Both the position numbers and the translations under genes were made by a program. The notes under the pieces are model-generated. The model ran no database searches and had not been told where the DNA came from. It saw nothing but the letters and a program-made list of their open reading frames with translations. Of a stretch of 64,000 nt of DNA, positions 50,214 through 58,396 are shown piece after piece. The stretch comes from a bacterium. Lineage in GTDB: Bacteria; Zhuqueibacterota; QNDG01; JAGLOF01. The stretch lies in contig JAFGRY010000008.1 of assembly GCA_016934955.1 (NCBI GenBank), forward strand, positions 1-64,000, in the 5' to 3' direction. Each line of letters opens with the position of its first letter. The stretch's first letter is position 1.

Positions 50214-51455
50214 ATGAGACGATCCCCGTTCACATTCGTTCTGCCGCTGCATGCCGCCGTCTGCTTCTGCCTCTCTCCGGCGCCGTCCGCCCTGTCACAG
50301 ACCGCACTGGGCACGCCCGCTTCCTGGGCCTACCAGCTGCAGAATCTCGATATCGCCGCGATCGAAGCAAACCGCACCTTTGATCTCATCGTCATCGATT
50401 ATTCGGCGGAAGGGGACGCGGGAACGTCCTTTTCCACCGATGATATAGCCCGGCTGAAAAGCAGCGGCAAGACCGTTCTCGCCTACATGTCCATCGGAGA
50501 GGCGGAGACCTACCGTTTTTACTGGCGGGATTCCTGGGATGCAAACGGGGACGGCAAACCGGACACCGGGGCGCCGTCGTGGCTCGGACGGGAGAATCCC
50601 GAATGGGAGGGCAACTACAAGGTGCGGTTCTGGGATCCGGGCTGGCAGGAGATCATCTTCACCTATCTCGACACGGTGATTTCCCGGGGGTATGACGGCA
50701 TCTACATGGACATTGTGGACGCCTACTACTACTGGTCGGAAGAGGAGGGCAGCAGGCCCGACGCGGACACGCTCATGATCGCCTTCGTCAGGGAGCTGCG
50801 AAAACACGCTGATGCGGTATCTGCCGGGCCGTTCGCACTGGTTCCCCAGAACGGCGAGTACATCATCGTGGAAGTGAACGTCACTGAATCCCTGAAGCAG
50901 GAGTATCTCGGATTGATCGACGGTATCGGGGTGGAGGACCTCTTTTTTTACGGAAGCAAGGACAATAACAACAGCTGGAATCCCGACCAGGAACGGATCG
51001 ATCTCCTGGACGAGTATCACGCCGCCGGCCTGCCGGTCCTCTCGGTGGAGTATCTCTCCGATCCCTCGAAGATCACCCGCTATCTCGCGGCGGCCCTGAG
51101 CCGGGGGTATCTTCCCTATGTCACCGACAGGGAGCTGGACCGGCTGGAGGATGGCCTGACCGCGGTTGACCAGCCGTCCCGGGAGACGGCACCCGCGAGC
51201 ACGGTGCTGCATAACTATCCCAATCCTTTCAACGGCGAAACGGTGATCCGCTACACGCTGGCCGGGCCGGGCCCGGTGGTCTGTGATCTGATCGATATGC
51301 GGGGACGAAGGGTGCGCCGGTACAATCTCGGACCGCAGCCGGCGGGAGACCATACCCTCCGCATCGATTCGGCCGCGCTGAGCACCGGAGTCTATCTCTA
51401 CCGGTTCACCATCGATGGCGTTCACCGTTCAGGCAGATGCCTGGTACTGAAATAG
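50214..51455 (+). CDS. Secreted GH114-like (MJ1477/TM1410) glycosidase with sorting tail
   Basis: 413-residue secreted enzyme. Signal peptide at residues 1-28. TIM-barrel marks: DLIVIDYSAEGD, LAYMSIGEAETYRFYW, the metal/substrate segment YKVRFWDPGWQEII, GYDGIYMDIVDAYYYW, and FALVPQNGEYI. These are the signatures of the MJ1477/TM1410 family, which includes endo-alpha-1,4-polygalactosaminidases (GH114). C-terminal sorting domain from HNYPNPFNGETVIRY to SGRCLVLK. It sits three bases after the alkD-like gene, an unexpected place for a secreted enzyme. It may cut amino-sugar polymers in exopolysaccharide or biofilm; the substrate is inferred from the family. Confidence 0.88.
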   Translation: MRRSPFTFVLPLHAAVCFCLSPAPSALSQTALGTPASWAYQLQNLDIAAIEANRTFDLIVIDYSAEGDAGTSFSTDDIARLKSSGKTVLAYMSIGEAETYRFYWRDSWDANGDGKPDTGAPSWLGRENPEWEGNYKVRFWDPGWQEIIFTYLDTVISRGYDGIYMDIVDAYYYWSEEEGSRPDADTLMIAFVRELRKHADAVSAGPFALVPQNGEYIIVEVNVTESLKQEYLGLIDGIGVEDLFFYGSKDNNNSWNPDQERIDLLDEYHAAGLPVLSVEYLSDPSKITRYLAAALSRGYLPYVTDRELDRLEDGLTAVDQPSRETAPASTVLHNYPNPFNGETVIRYTLAGPGPVVCDLIDMRGRRVRRYNLGPQPAGDHTLRIDSAALSTGVYLYRFTIDGVHRSGRCLVLK

Positions 51456-51464
51456 GAGCATGCT

Positions 51465-51932
51465 GTGGGAAAAAACGATACGATGCTGATCCGCCGGGCG
51501 GAAGCGAAAGACGCGGAGGAGATTATTCGCTTCAACCAGGCAATGGCGTTTGAAACGGAAAAGCGGCGGCTGCCGGACGAGGTCATTTCAGCAGGAGTCG
51601 GGCATATATTCACCCATCCGGAAGCCGGTTTCTACCTGGTGGCGGAAGAGGGAGGCGTCACCGCCGGATCACTGATGGTCACCTATGAGTGGAGCGACTG
51701 GCGGAACGGCTGTTTCTGGTGGATCCAGAGCGTGTATGTACTGCCGGAATTCAGGCGGCGGGGCGTCTACCGGCGGCTCTATGCTGAAGTAAAACGGCTG
51801 GCCGCGGCCGCCGACGACTGCTGCGGATTCAGGCTCTATGTCGAAAAAGAGAACAGCCCCGCCCAGAAGACCTATGAGGCGCTGGGCATGGCTCCCTGCC
51901 CTTATATCATGTATGAAGAAGCCAGACCGTGA
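51465..51932 (+). CDS. GNAT-family N-acetyltransferase
   Basis: 155-residue cytoplasmic enzyme. Opening IRRAEAKDAEEIIRFNQ, the acetyl-CoA loop VYVLPEFRRRGVYRRLY (R-x-x-G-x motif) and the end FRLYVEKENSPAQKTYEALGM are standard GNAT features. GTG 51465 is used: AGGAG lies six bases upstream, and ATG 51460 is out of frame; ATG 51483 is a later alternative. Follows the GH114-like gene by nine bases. Acceptor substrate unknown. Confidence 0.9.
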   Translation: MGKNDTMLIRRAEAKDAEEIIRFNQAMAFETEKRRLPDEVISAGVGHIFTHPEAGFYLVAEEGGVTAGSLMVTYEWSDWRNGCFWWIQSVYVLPEFRRRGVYRRLYAEVKRLAAAADDCCGFRLYVEKENSPAQKTYEALGMAPCPYIMYEEARP

Positions 51933-51976
51933 GCCGCGTGTCCGGAGAACGCGGATAATCGCCCGGGAATGATCAC

Positions 51977-52723
51977 ATGGCCGAAAAACACTATTTTGAA
52001 CAGAAACGGCATACCGTTTCCTACCTGATTCCCTATTTTGAGAGCCACATACCTGAGTTTCGTTCAAAGAGGGTGCTGGAGATCGGCTGTGCCGAGGCGG
52101 GATTTCTCGCGGAGCTGCACCGTATCGGGATCGACTGCCTGGGTGTCGAACTCGAGCCGTCCCGGGTGCGCACCGCTCTGGCGAAGGTGCCGGATTTGCG
52201 GATCATCACCGGCGATATCACGGACCCGGCGGTTGTGGCCTCCATCGGTGACCGCTTCGACCTCATCGTGCTGCGGGATGTGATCGAGCATATCCCCGGA
52301 CGTACAGCGCTCTTCGCCGCTGTTCTGCGGCTGCTCAAGCCCGGAGGGATGGTGTACATCTCGTTTCCGCCGCGCTGCTCCGCCTTCGCCGGGCATCAGC
52401 AGAACGGCCGTTCTCCGCTGCGGTTCGTCCCCTGGCTGCAGCTCTGGCCGCGGCCGCTTCTCGACGCCGCCGGCAGGCTGCTGCGGGAGGCGCCCTACAT
52501 GATCAGGTGTATTCACGAGAACGGCAGAACCGGATTATCGGTCGCCGCTTTCGACCGGTTATGGAAAGGGGCCGGCATGCGGCCCCTGGTGTATGATCTG
52601 TTTGTTTCCCGCCCGGTATACCGGACCAGATACGGTGTGCCCGTACTGCGGTTCCCCGCTATCCCCCTGCTCAGAGAGGTGCTCGCCACCGGCTGTGAAA
52701 CGCTGCTTCAGCTGCCGGCCTGA
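51977..52723 (+). CDS. Class I SAM-dependent methyltransferase
   Basis: 248-residue protein. Motif I VLEIGCAEAGFLAEL binds SAM; the motif following is LGVELEPSRVRTAL, then DLIVLRDVIEHIPG and LKPGGMVYISFPP. This is the Methyltransf_11/23 pattern, with a ~90-residue C-terminal extension of unknown role. Together with the upstream GNAT it might modify a surface glycan or small molecule; that is inference. It ends convergently with larC, nine bases away. Confidence 0.9.
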   Translation: MAEKHYFEQKRHTVSYLIPYFESHIPEFRSKRVLEIGCAEAGFLAELHRIGIDCLGVELEPSRVRTALAKVPDLRIITGDITDPAVVASIGDRFDLIVLRDVIEHIPGRTALFAAVLRLLKPGGMVYISFPPRCSAFAGHQQNGRSPLRFVPWLQLWPRPLLDAAGRLLREAPYMIRCIHENGRTGLSVAAFDRLWKGAGMRPLVYDLFVSRPVYRTRYGVPVLRFPAIPLLREVLATGCETLLQLPA

Positions 52724-52732
52724 CGGGCGGCC

Positions 52733-53932
52733 TCAGACCCACTCCTTGCCGTTTTCCCGGAATATCGCTTCCGCCTTTTTTTTCACGTCGGTGTATATCT
52801 TCTGAATGGGAACACCGTGCTCGGATGCCGCTTTCCGGCAGTCCTCATATTCGGGGAAGGCGGACTTGCGGTAATCATCGAGAATCCTCACCTTTGTCTT
52901 TATTGTGCCCCATGCCGTGTCGATATAGATGAACTCCCGGCTCAGGGTCATCCGTTTTTTCACTTCTGAAACGCGCAGGCCGAACGTCGTGGTCTCCCGG
53001 AAGATGAGGGACGAGAGCTCCTCGACGAGACCGCTGTGGGCCATGACGCTGAGAATGATGCCGGGCCGGTTCTTCTTCATGATCACCGGGGTGAAAAATA
53101 CATCCAGGGCCCCCGCTTCGAACAGCAGATCCATGATGTGCCCGTAGAACTGGGGATTCATGTCATCGATATTCGTTTCGATCAGCCGGACCTCTTCCGT
53201 CTCCGGATTCACCCCGGCGGTGCCGATGGTCACCCGCAGCACGTTGGCAATGGGGAGCTCCCGGCTGCCGACCCCGTAGCCCACCGACTCGACGGTCATC
53301 GCGGGCATGGGCCCGAATCCCTCGGATGAAGCGGCGAGGAGGGCGGCGCCGGTGGGGGTCACCAGTTCGCTCTCGATGCCGGTGGAGTACACAGGGATCC
53401 CTTTCAGCAGCTCCATGGTCGCCGGCGCCGGGCAGGGCAGCACGCCGTGGACGCATGCAAACGTGCCGGTGCCCACATGCAGTTTCGAGGCGTAAATACT
53501 GGTGATGTTCATCATCTTCAGCGCGACAAAGAAGCCGACGATATCGATGATGCTGTCCACGGCTCCCACTTCGTGAAAATGGACATCGGACACCGGAATA
53601 TTGTGGATACCCCCTTCCACCTCGCCCAGGCGCTGGAACACACCCGCGCTGCAGGTGCGGACAGGTCTGGAAAGACCGCTTTTTTCGATGAGCGCGAGAA
53701 TGTCGCTGAGGGTGCGATGGCTGTGGGTGTCGGTGACAGTGACGTCGAACGTGGTGCCGGTGATGCCTTTTGATGTTTTTCTGCCGGTGGAAAGACGATA
53801 CCCGCCGAGACCGAGCCGGGCTATTTCCTTTTCAAAGGCGGCAAGATCGAGGCCTGCGTCGAGCAGGGCGCCGAGAAGCATGTCTCCGCTGGCGCCGGCA
53901 AAACAGTCAAAATAGGCGGTTTTCTGTTTCAT
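52733..53932 (-). CDS. larC: Nickel-pincer cofactor nickel insertase LarC
   Basis: 399-residue enzyme that inserts nickel into the pincer nucleotide with CTP. Marks: AYFDCFAGASGDMLLGALLDAG at the start, VSDVHFHEVGAVDSIIDIVG (metal-binding His-rich segment), CPAPATMELLKG, and the C-terminal ETNIDDMNPQFYG region. In Lactiplantibacillus the gene is split with a ribosomal frameshift (larC1/larC2); here one continuous frame gives the full protein. GGAG precedes ATG 53932. It follows larB by 26 bases as last gene of larE-larB-larC. Confidence 0.95.
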   Translation of the reverse strand: MKQKTAYFDCFAGASGDMLLGALLDAGLDLAAFEKEIARLGLGGYRLSTGRKTSKGITGTTFDVTVTDTHSHRTLSDILALIEKSGLSRPVRTCSAGVFQRLGEVEGGIHNIPVSDVHFHEVGAVDSIIDIVGFFVALKMMNITSIYASKLHVGTGTFACVHGVLPCPAPATMELLKGIPVYSTGIESELVTPTGAALLAASSEGFGPMPAMTVESVGYGVGSRELPIANVLRVTIGTAGVNPETEEVRLIETNIDDMNPQFYGHIMDLLFEAGALDVFFTPVIMKKNRPGIILSVMAHSGLVEELSSLIFRETTTFGLRVSEVKKRMTLSREFIYIDTAWGTIKTKVRILDDYRKSAFPEYEDCRKAASEHGVPIQKIYTDVKKKAEAIFRENGKEWV

Positions 53933-53958
53933 GGTATCTCCAGGGGCGGGGTGATCGT

Positions 53959-54711
53959 TCAGGCAGTGAGACGGTTGATCATCGACGCCAGGTACCCGGC
54001 GCCGAAGCCGTTATCGATATTCACCACGCCGATGCCGGGAACGCAGGAGTTGAGCATGGTGAGCAGGGCCGAGAGCCCCTGAAAATTGGCGCCGTATCCG
54101 ACGCTGGTCGGAACGGCGATCACCGGCTTGTCCAGGAGACCGCCCACAACCCCGGGCAGGGCCCCTTCCATACCGGCGACCACGATCAGCACCGTCGCCT
54201 CGTTCAGTTTTTCCCGGTTGCCGAGCAGGCGGTGCACTCCGGCGATACCGGCGTCATAGATCCTGTCAATGCGGTTGCCCATGGCCCGGGCGGTGAGCGC
54301 CGCTTCTTCGGCCACCGGCATGTCGGCGGTGCCCGCCGACACCACCGCTATGGTGCCGTGTGCGGTGATCTCCGGCAGATCGCCGATGACGATCGCCCGG
54401 GCATCCTGATGGTACTCCGCCTGGATACCCGCGCCCGTGACCGCCGCGAACGCCTCCCGGTCCGCGCGCATGCCGAGCACCAGGCTGTTCTGCTCTGCCA
54501 TGCGGGCGGCGATGCCCGCGATCTGATCCGGTGTCTTGCCCTGGCAGAATATGACCTCGGGGAATCCCCGGCGCAGGGCCCGGTGGGTATCGATCTTGGC
54601 GAATCCGAGATCGTCATAGGGAAGGGATTTGAGCCGTTCGCCGGCTGCGTCCACCGACAGCAGTCCCTCCCGCACCTGCGTGAGCAGGTCCTTTATCGTT
54701 TTTTCATTCAT
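53959..54711 (-). CDS. larB: Nickel-pincer cofactor carboxylase LarB
   Basis: 250-residue enzyme of the AIR-carboxylase (PurE-like) superfamily that carboxylates nicotinic acid adenine dinucleotide, the first step to the pincer cofactor. Marks: DTHRALRRGFPEVIFCQGKTPDQ, AVVSAGTADMPVAEEAA, VVAGMEGALPGVVGGL and PVIAVPTSVGYGANFQG. The start ATG 54711 lies inside the last codons of larE (8-base overlap), indicating coupled translation; the frame to 54762 is not supported. Confidence 0.95.
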   Translation of the reverse strand: MNEKTIKDLLTQVREGLLSVDAAGERLKSLPYDDLGFAKIDTHRALRRGFPEVIFCQGKTPDQIAGIAARMAEQNSLVLGMRADREAFAAVTGAGIQAEYHQDARAIVIGDLPEITAHGTIAVVSAGTADMPVAEEAALTARAMGNRIDRIYDAGIAGVHRLLGNREKLNEATVLIVVAGMEGALPGVVGGLLDKPVIAVPTSVGYGANFQGLSALLTMLNSCVPGIGVVNIDNGFGAGYLASMINRLTA

Positions 54712-55513
54712 TGCCGAGCACCTCTGCATTGAGACTGCCGGTACGGTAGCCTTCCAGGTCAACGGTGATATAGGTGAAGCCCAATTCTTTCAGGGCCCTG
54801 GCGATTCCGGCGGAGAGCGCCGGATCACTGAACCGCACCAGATCGGCCGGAAGCGGTTCTATCCGGGCCAGCGATCCATGGTCCCGAACCCGGATCTGCG
54901 TGAATCCCTTGTCCCGCAGCAGGGTTTCGGCGGCCTCGATGCGGCGCAGGGAGGCAGGAGTGATGGGTGTGTTGTAGGGGATGCGTGAGGCCAGACAGGC
55001 TGATGCGGGCAGGTCCCAGTCCGGGAAACCGGCGGCTTTCAGCTGTGCCCGTATTTCCCGTTTACTGAATCCGGCCGTTTTCAGGGGGCTTTCAATGCCC
55101 AGTTCCGTCAGCGCTCTCATACCGGGCCGGTAGTCATCGAGATCATCGGTGTTGCTGCCTTCGAGCACGGCGGCAAACCCCTGTGCCCGGGCGGCGGCGC
55201 TGATACGGCTGAATATGGCCTTTTTACAATGATAGCATCGATCCGGCGGATTTCCCGCGATGACCGGCTCTGCCAGCAGGTCCATCTCCAGCAGCAGGCA
55301 CTTCCGGCCCGCGGCTTCCGAAACCCGTTCGGCGCGGTCGATCTCCCGGGATGGGACGAACGGGGTCACCGCCGTCAGCGGCAGCACGTTGTCCGGCCCC
55401 AGCACTTCCACGGCTGTCAGCAGCAGGAACGTGCTGTCCGCGCCCCCGGAGAAGGCGACCGCCGCCTTTCCGTGGGAGGCAAGCCGGCGCTTCAGTGTTT
55501 TCAGTTTATTCAT
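54704..55513 (-). CDS. larE: ATP-dependent sacrificial sulfur transferase LarE
   Basis: 269-residue PP-loop enzyme that thiolates the pincer precursor. S22-G23-G24-A25-D26-S27 is the ATP-binding PP-loop; PPDRCYHCKKAIF and the ACLASRIPYN segment are LarE marks, the latter holding the candidate sulfur-donor cysteine. One CxxC (CYHC) is present; whether a cluster-type LarE is involved cannot be judged. First gene of the larE-larB-larC operon. A TTGTAT about 85 bases upstream could be a -35 but no -10 fits at 17 bases. Confidence 0.94.
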   Translation of the reverse strand: MNKLKTLKRRLASHGKAAVAFSGGADSTFLLLTAVEVLGPDNVLPLTAVTPFVPSREIDRAERVSEAAGRKCLLLEMDLLAEPVIAGNPPDRCYHCKKAIFSRISAAARAQGFAAVLEGSNTDDLDDYRPGMRALTELGIESPLKTAGFSKREIRAQLKAAGFPDWDLPASACLASRIPYNTPITPASLRRIEAAETLLRDKGFTQIRVRDHGSLARIEPLPADLVRFSDPALSAGIARALKELGFTYITVDLEGYRTGSLNAEVLGNE

Positions 55514-55644
55514 GCGGGAACCATGGTACGGAATTTCCCCGAAAAAATCAACGCTTTTCAGTTTATAAATGATGAGAAATCTTCACGATACAATTATGCG
55601 CAGCTGCCGGCGCCCGTCCCCATATCCATTGCGGAAAACAGAGG

Positions 55645-55673
55645 TTGAAATTGGGGACAGGATTTCGTACCTT
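55645..55673 (+). promoter_or_regulatory. Promoter of the RseC-like gene
   Basis: -35 TTGAAA (55645-55650), 17-base spacer, -10 TACCTT (55668-55673). The start codon is 51 bases downstream. Confidence 0.55.
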
Positions 55674-55723
55674 TCTTCGGGCAATGCAGGCGAAAAGGAA
55701 ACGGCAGTCGGGGAGAAGCAGTC

Positions 55724-56134
55724 ATGAGAGAAACAGGCCGGATAAGGGAAATCAAGGGGTCGCGCGCGGTGGTCGAGCTGTCCTTCACGGGCGGGTGCGC
55801 GTCATGTTCACTCAGCGGCATCTGCAAGACGGACGGCGCCGGCAGGCGGCAGCTGGACCTGGATGCCGGACAGCTTTCGCTTGAGCCCGGCGACAGCGTG
55901 GAAATTGAAACCGCGCCCCGCAGTCTCCTGACCGCCGCCTTTCTCGTTTTCATTTTTCCCCTGGCCCTTTCGTTCATCGCCTACATGCTGGTGACGCGTC
56001 TCGGCGGCAGCGGCGGGCTCGCCCTGGCCGGATTTTTCGCCGCCTTCGCCCTGGCGCTGCTCACGGTTTCTTTCATCGACAGGAAAGCGGGCAGGGGCCG
56101 ATTTTTCGAGCCGAAAATCATCCGGCGCATCTGA
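55724..56134 (+). CDS. RseC/MucC-type membrane protein
   Basis: 136-residue inner-membrane protein. N-terminal ~65 residues are a small beta domain with the cysteine cluster CASCSLSGICK (C-x2-C-x5-C), followed by two membrane spans (~70-90 and ~97-117). This is the RseC layout; E. coli RseC is linked to the sigma-E and SoxR-reducing systems, MucC in pseudomonads to alginate control (family knowledge). The lone gene has its own promoter. An Rnf or sigma-E operon is not adjacent, although an ECF sigma operon lies 5 kb downstream. Confidence 0.85.
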   Translation: MRETGRIREIKGSRAVVELSFTGGCASCSLSGICKTDGAGRRQLDLDAGQLSLEPGDSVEIETAPRSLLTAAFLVFIFPLALSFIAYMLVTRLGGSGGLALAGFFAAFALALLTVSFIDRKAGRGRFFEPKIIRRI

Positions 56135-56152
56135 TTTTCCACCGACTTTTAC

Positions 56153-56181
56153 TTGTTTTTTACTGCCTCCCTGCGTAGATT
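56153..56181 (+). promoter_or_regulatory. Promoter of the RlmD-like gene
   Basis: -35 TTGTTT (56153-56158), 17-base spacer, -10 TAGATT (56176-56181). The start codon is 31 bases downstream. Confidence 0.5.
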
Positions 56182-56211
56182 GTCACTACCATCCATTCAT
56201 CAAAGGCCTGT

Positions 56212-57630
56212 ATGGAACAGCGATACCGCCGCGGCGACATTCTGGAGCTGACCATAACCGATCTTGTATACGGCGGCCGCGGGCTGGCCCGGGAGGACGA
56301 TTTTGTCTGGTTCGTCGAGCGGGCCCTTCCCGGCCAGACCGTCAGGGCGAAGGTGCACCGGCGGCGCAAGACCTATGGTGAGGCCTACACGGTTGAGGTC
56401 ATCAGCCCCTCTCCCTGGGAGACGGACCCGCCCTGCCCGGTATTCGGCACCTGCGGCGGCTGCGGGTTTCAGAACCTCGCCTATTCCAGGCAGGTGGCGT
56501 CCAAGGCGGCGCAGATCGGTGATCTCGTCAGGCGTGTGGGAGGAATAGCGGATCCGCCGCTGCTGCCCGCCATCGAAGCCGAGCGGCTCTATCACTACCG
56601 TAACAAGATGGAGTTTTCCTTCTGCGACTATCCCTGGCGAATGGATGAGCGGGAGGGGCGCCCGGACGGGTTCGCCCTCGGCCTGCACGTGCCGCGTCGC
56701 TTTGACCGGGTGCTCGACCTCGACGCCTGCCTCATTATGTCCGAGAAGGCGAATGCCGTTTTCGCGTCAGTGAGGGAGATGGCCCTGGCCTCGGGACTGC
56801 CGCCCTATAACCTCAAGTCGCATGTTGGGTACCTTCGTTTTCTCATTATCCGGGAAGGGTCGCACACCGGTGATCTCATGGTCAACCTGGTCACCTCCGG
56901 GCAGCAGGCCGGAGAACGGGCAGCTGCGGTCGACCGGCTGGCGGCCGAACTGCTGCATCGTCATCCTGAGATAACGACCCTGATCCACAGTGTTTCGGAC
57001 AAGCTCGCCCAGGCGGCCTTCGCCGACTCGGCCAGGGTGCTGCATGGAGAGGGAAAAATCAGGGAGAAGATCGGCGGCCGCCTGTTCGAGATCTCTGCTG
57101 ACGCCTTTTTCCAGACGAATTCGTTTCAAACGGAAAAACTGTTCAGCGCCATCGCCGGACTTGCCGGATTCAGCGGTAATGAGACCGTCTATGACCTCTA
57201 CTGCGGCACGGGGGCGATCGGCATTTTTCTCGCGGATACGGTGAAGAACGTGCTCGGAATCGAAGTGGTCGAACAGGCGGTGAAGGACGCCCGCCGCAAC
57301 GCGTCCCTGAACAGCCTCGCCAATATTGAATTCATCACCGCCGATATGAAAGACGCGATTTCCGACAAGCAGGAACTTGAGCGCATCTTCGGCGCCCCGG
57401 ACGCGGTCATTCTCGATCCTCCCCGGGGAGGGACGCACCCGAAAACAGTGAAACATCTGCTGCGGCTGAACGCCCCGGCGATCGTCTACGTCTCCTGCAA
57501 TCCCTCGATACTCGCCCGGGATCTGGATATCCTCTGTCATGACGCCTACCGGCTGGAGGCGCTGCAGCCGGTGGACATGTTTCCGCATACCGCCCATATC
57601 GAATCGATCGCGCTGCTCAAGCGGCGGTGA
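56212..57630 (+). CDS. RlmD/RumA-type 23S rRNA (uracil-C5)-methyltransferase
   Basis: 472-residue RNA methyltransferase. TRAM domain at residues 3-66, then a [4Fe-4S] cluster site C75-x5-C81-x2-C84 with a likely fourth ligand in DLDACLIM, a SAM motif VYDLYCGTGAIGIFLAD, DPPRGGTHPK, and the catalytic cysteine in VYVSCNPSILARD. These are shared by RlmD (RumA), which makes m5U1939 in 23S rRNA, and by RlmCD/TrmA-like relatives; exact uridine specificity cannot be told. Good promoter at 56153-56181. Confidence 0.92.
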   Translation: MEQRYRRGDILELTITDLVYGGRGLAREDDFVWFVERALPGQTVRAKVHRRRKTYGEAYTVEVISPSPWETDPPCPVFGTCGGCGFQNLAYSRQVASKAAQIGDLVRRVGGIADPPLLPAIEAERLYHYRNKMEFSFCDYPWRMDEREGRPDGFALGLHVPRRFDRVLDLDACLIMSEKANAVFASVREMALASGLPPYNLKSHVGYLRFLIIREGSHTGDLMVNLVTSGQQAGERAAAVDRLAAELLHRHPEITTLIHSVSDKLAQAAFADSARVLHGEGKIREKIGGRLFEISADAFFQTNSFQTEKLFSAIAGLAGFSGNETVYDLYCGTGAIGIFLADTVKNVLGIEVVEQAVKDARRNASLNSLANIEFITADMKDAISDKQELERIFGAPDAVILDPPRGGTHPKTVKHLLRLNAPAIVYVSCNPSILARDLDILCHDAYRLEALQPVDMFPHTAHIESIALLKRR

Positions 57631-57826
57631 GCGGTTCTGTTGGTAAAGGGCAGTACCGGAAGGCCGTTTTATCGTCCTGTTCATGCCGGGCCCCGCGGTG
57701 CCGTTCTTTACATCCAACATCGTTCGTGCTGATGAGCCTGTCGCCGTGCGGATTCGTAACGAATGTCACCCTCGGGGCGACCGGATGGTTGACTTTTGGG
57801 ACAGCAGAGTCCCGGGAGAGGGTACT

Positions 57827-58396
57827 ATGAAACAGCTCTACTATCGAATCGTCGATACTCCCGCCGGTGCGTTCTGCCTGGCGGTCTCGGACCGGGGGAT
57901 CGTGTCGGTGCTGCTGCCGAGCCTGACCGGCGAACCGGCGCGGCACCGGTTGCGGAAACAGTTTCCCGGGGCGGCCCTGCTGGAAGAGAGGGGGGCTGCG
58001 GCGGATGGCGCCGAGCAGATACAGCGCTACTTCTCCGGCGGGCTGAGAGAGTTCAGCCTCGATCTGGATCCCCGTATGACTCCCTTTCAGGAACAGGTGC
58101 TGGCCGTTGTCCGCTCGATCCCCTTCGGCGAGACAACCAGTTACGGCAGCATCGCCAGGAAACTGGGGAAACCGGGAGCCGCCCGGGCCGTGGGAGGCGC
58201 GAATCACGCCAACCCTCTGCCGCTGATCATTCCCTGTCACCGGGTGATCGGTTCGAACGGGGCCCTCACCGGATTCGGAGGAGGACTGGGATTGAAAGCG
58301 GCGCTGCTGCGATGGGAAAAGGAGGTGCTGGATGCTGAAAAAAATTCTACTGACCCTGCTTCCGGTTTTGATTGGCATATCCGCGCTGACCGGTAA
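57827..58396 (+). CDS. ogt: Methylated-DNA-protein-cysteine methyltransferase (MGMT/Ogt)
   Basis: 189-residue suicide DNA-repair protein removing O6-alkyl groups from guanine. Active-site LIIPCHRVIGSNGALTGFGGG, preceded by the winged-helix segment IPFGETTSYGSIARKLGKPGAARAVG-type sequence (read in part as GETTSYGSIA), identifies the family. ATG 57827 is preceded by GAGAGG; the frame upstream to 57683 is not coding-like. Its last 65 bases overlap the next gene in another frame, giving a polar tail (AEKNSTDPASGFDWHIRADR) that other family members lack. Confidence 0.93.
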   Translation: MKQLYYRIVDTPAGAFCLAVSDRGIVSVLLPSLTGEPARHRLRKQFPGAALLEERGAAADGAEQIQRYFSGGLREFSLDLDPRMTPFQEQVLAVVRSIPFGETTSYGSIARKLGKPGAARAVGGANHANPLPLIIPCHRVIGSNGALTGFGGGLGLKAALLRWEKEVLDAEKNSTDPASGFDWHIRADR

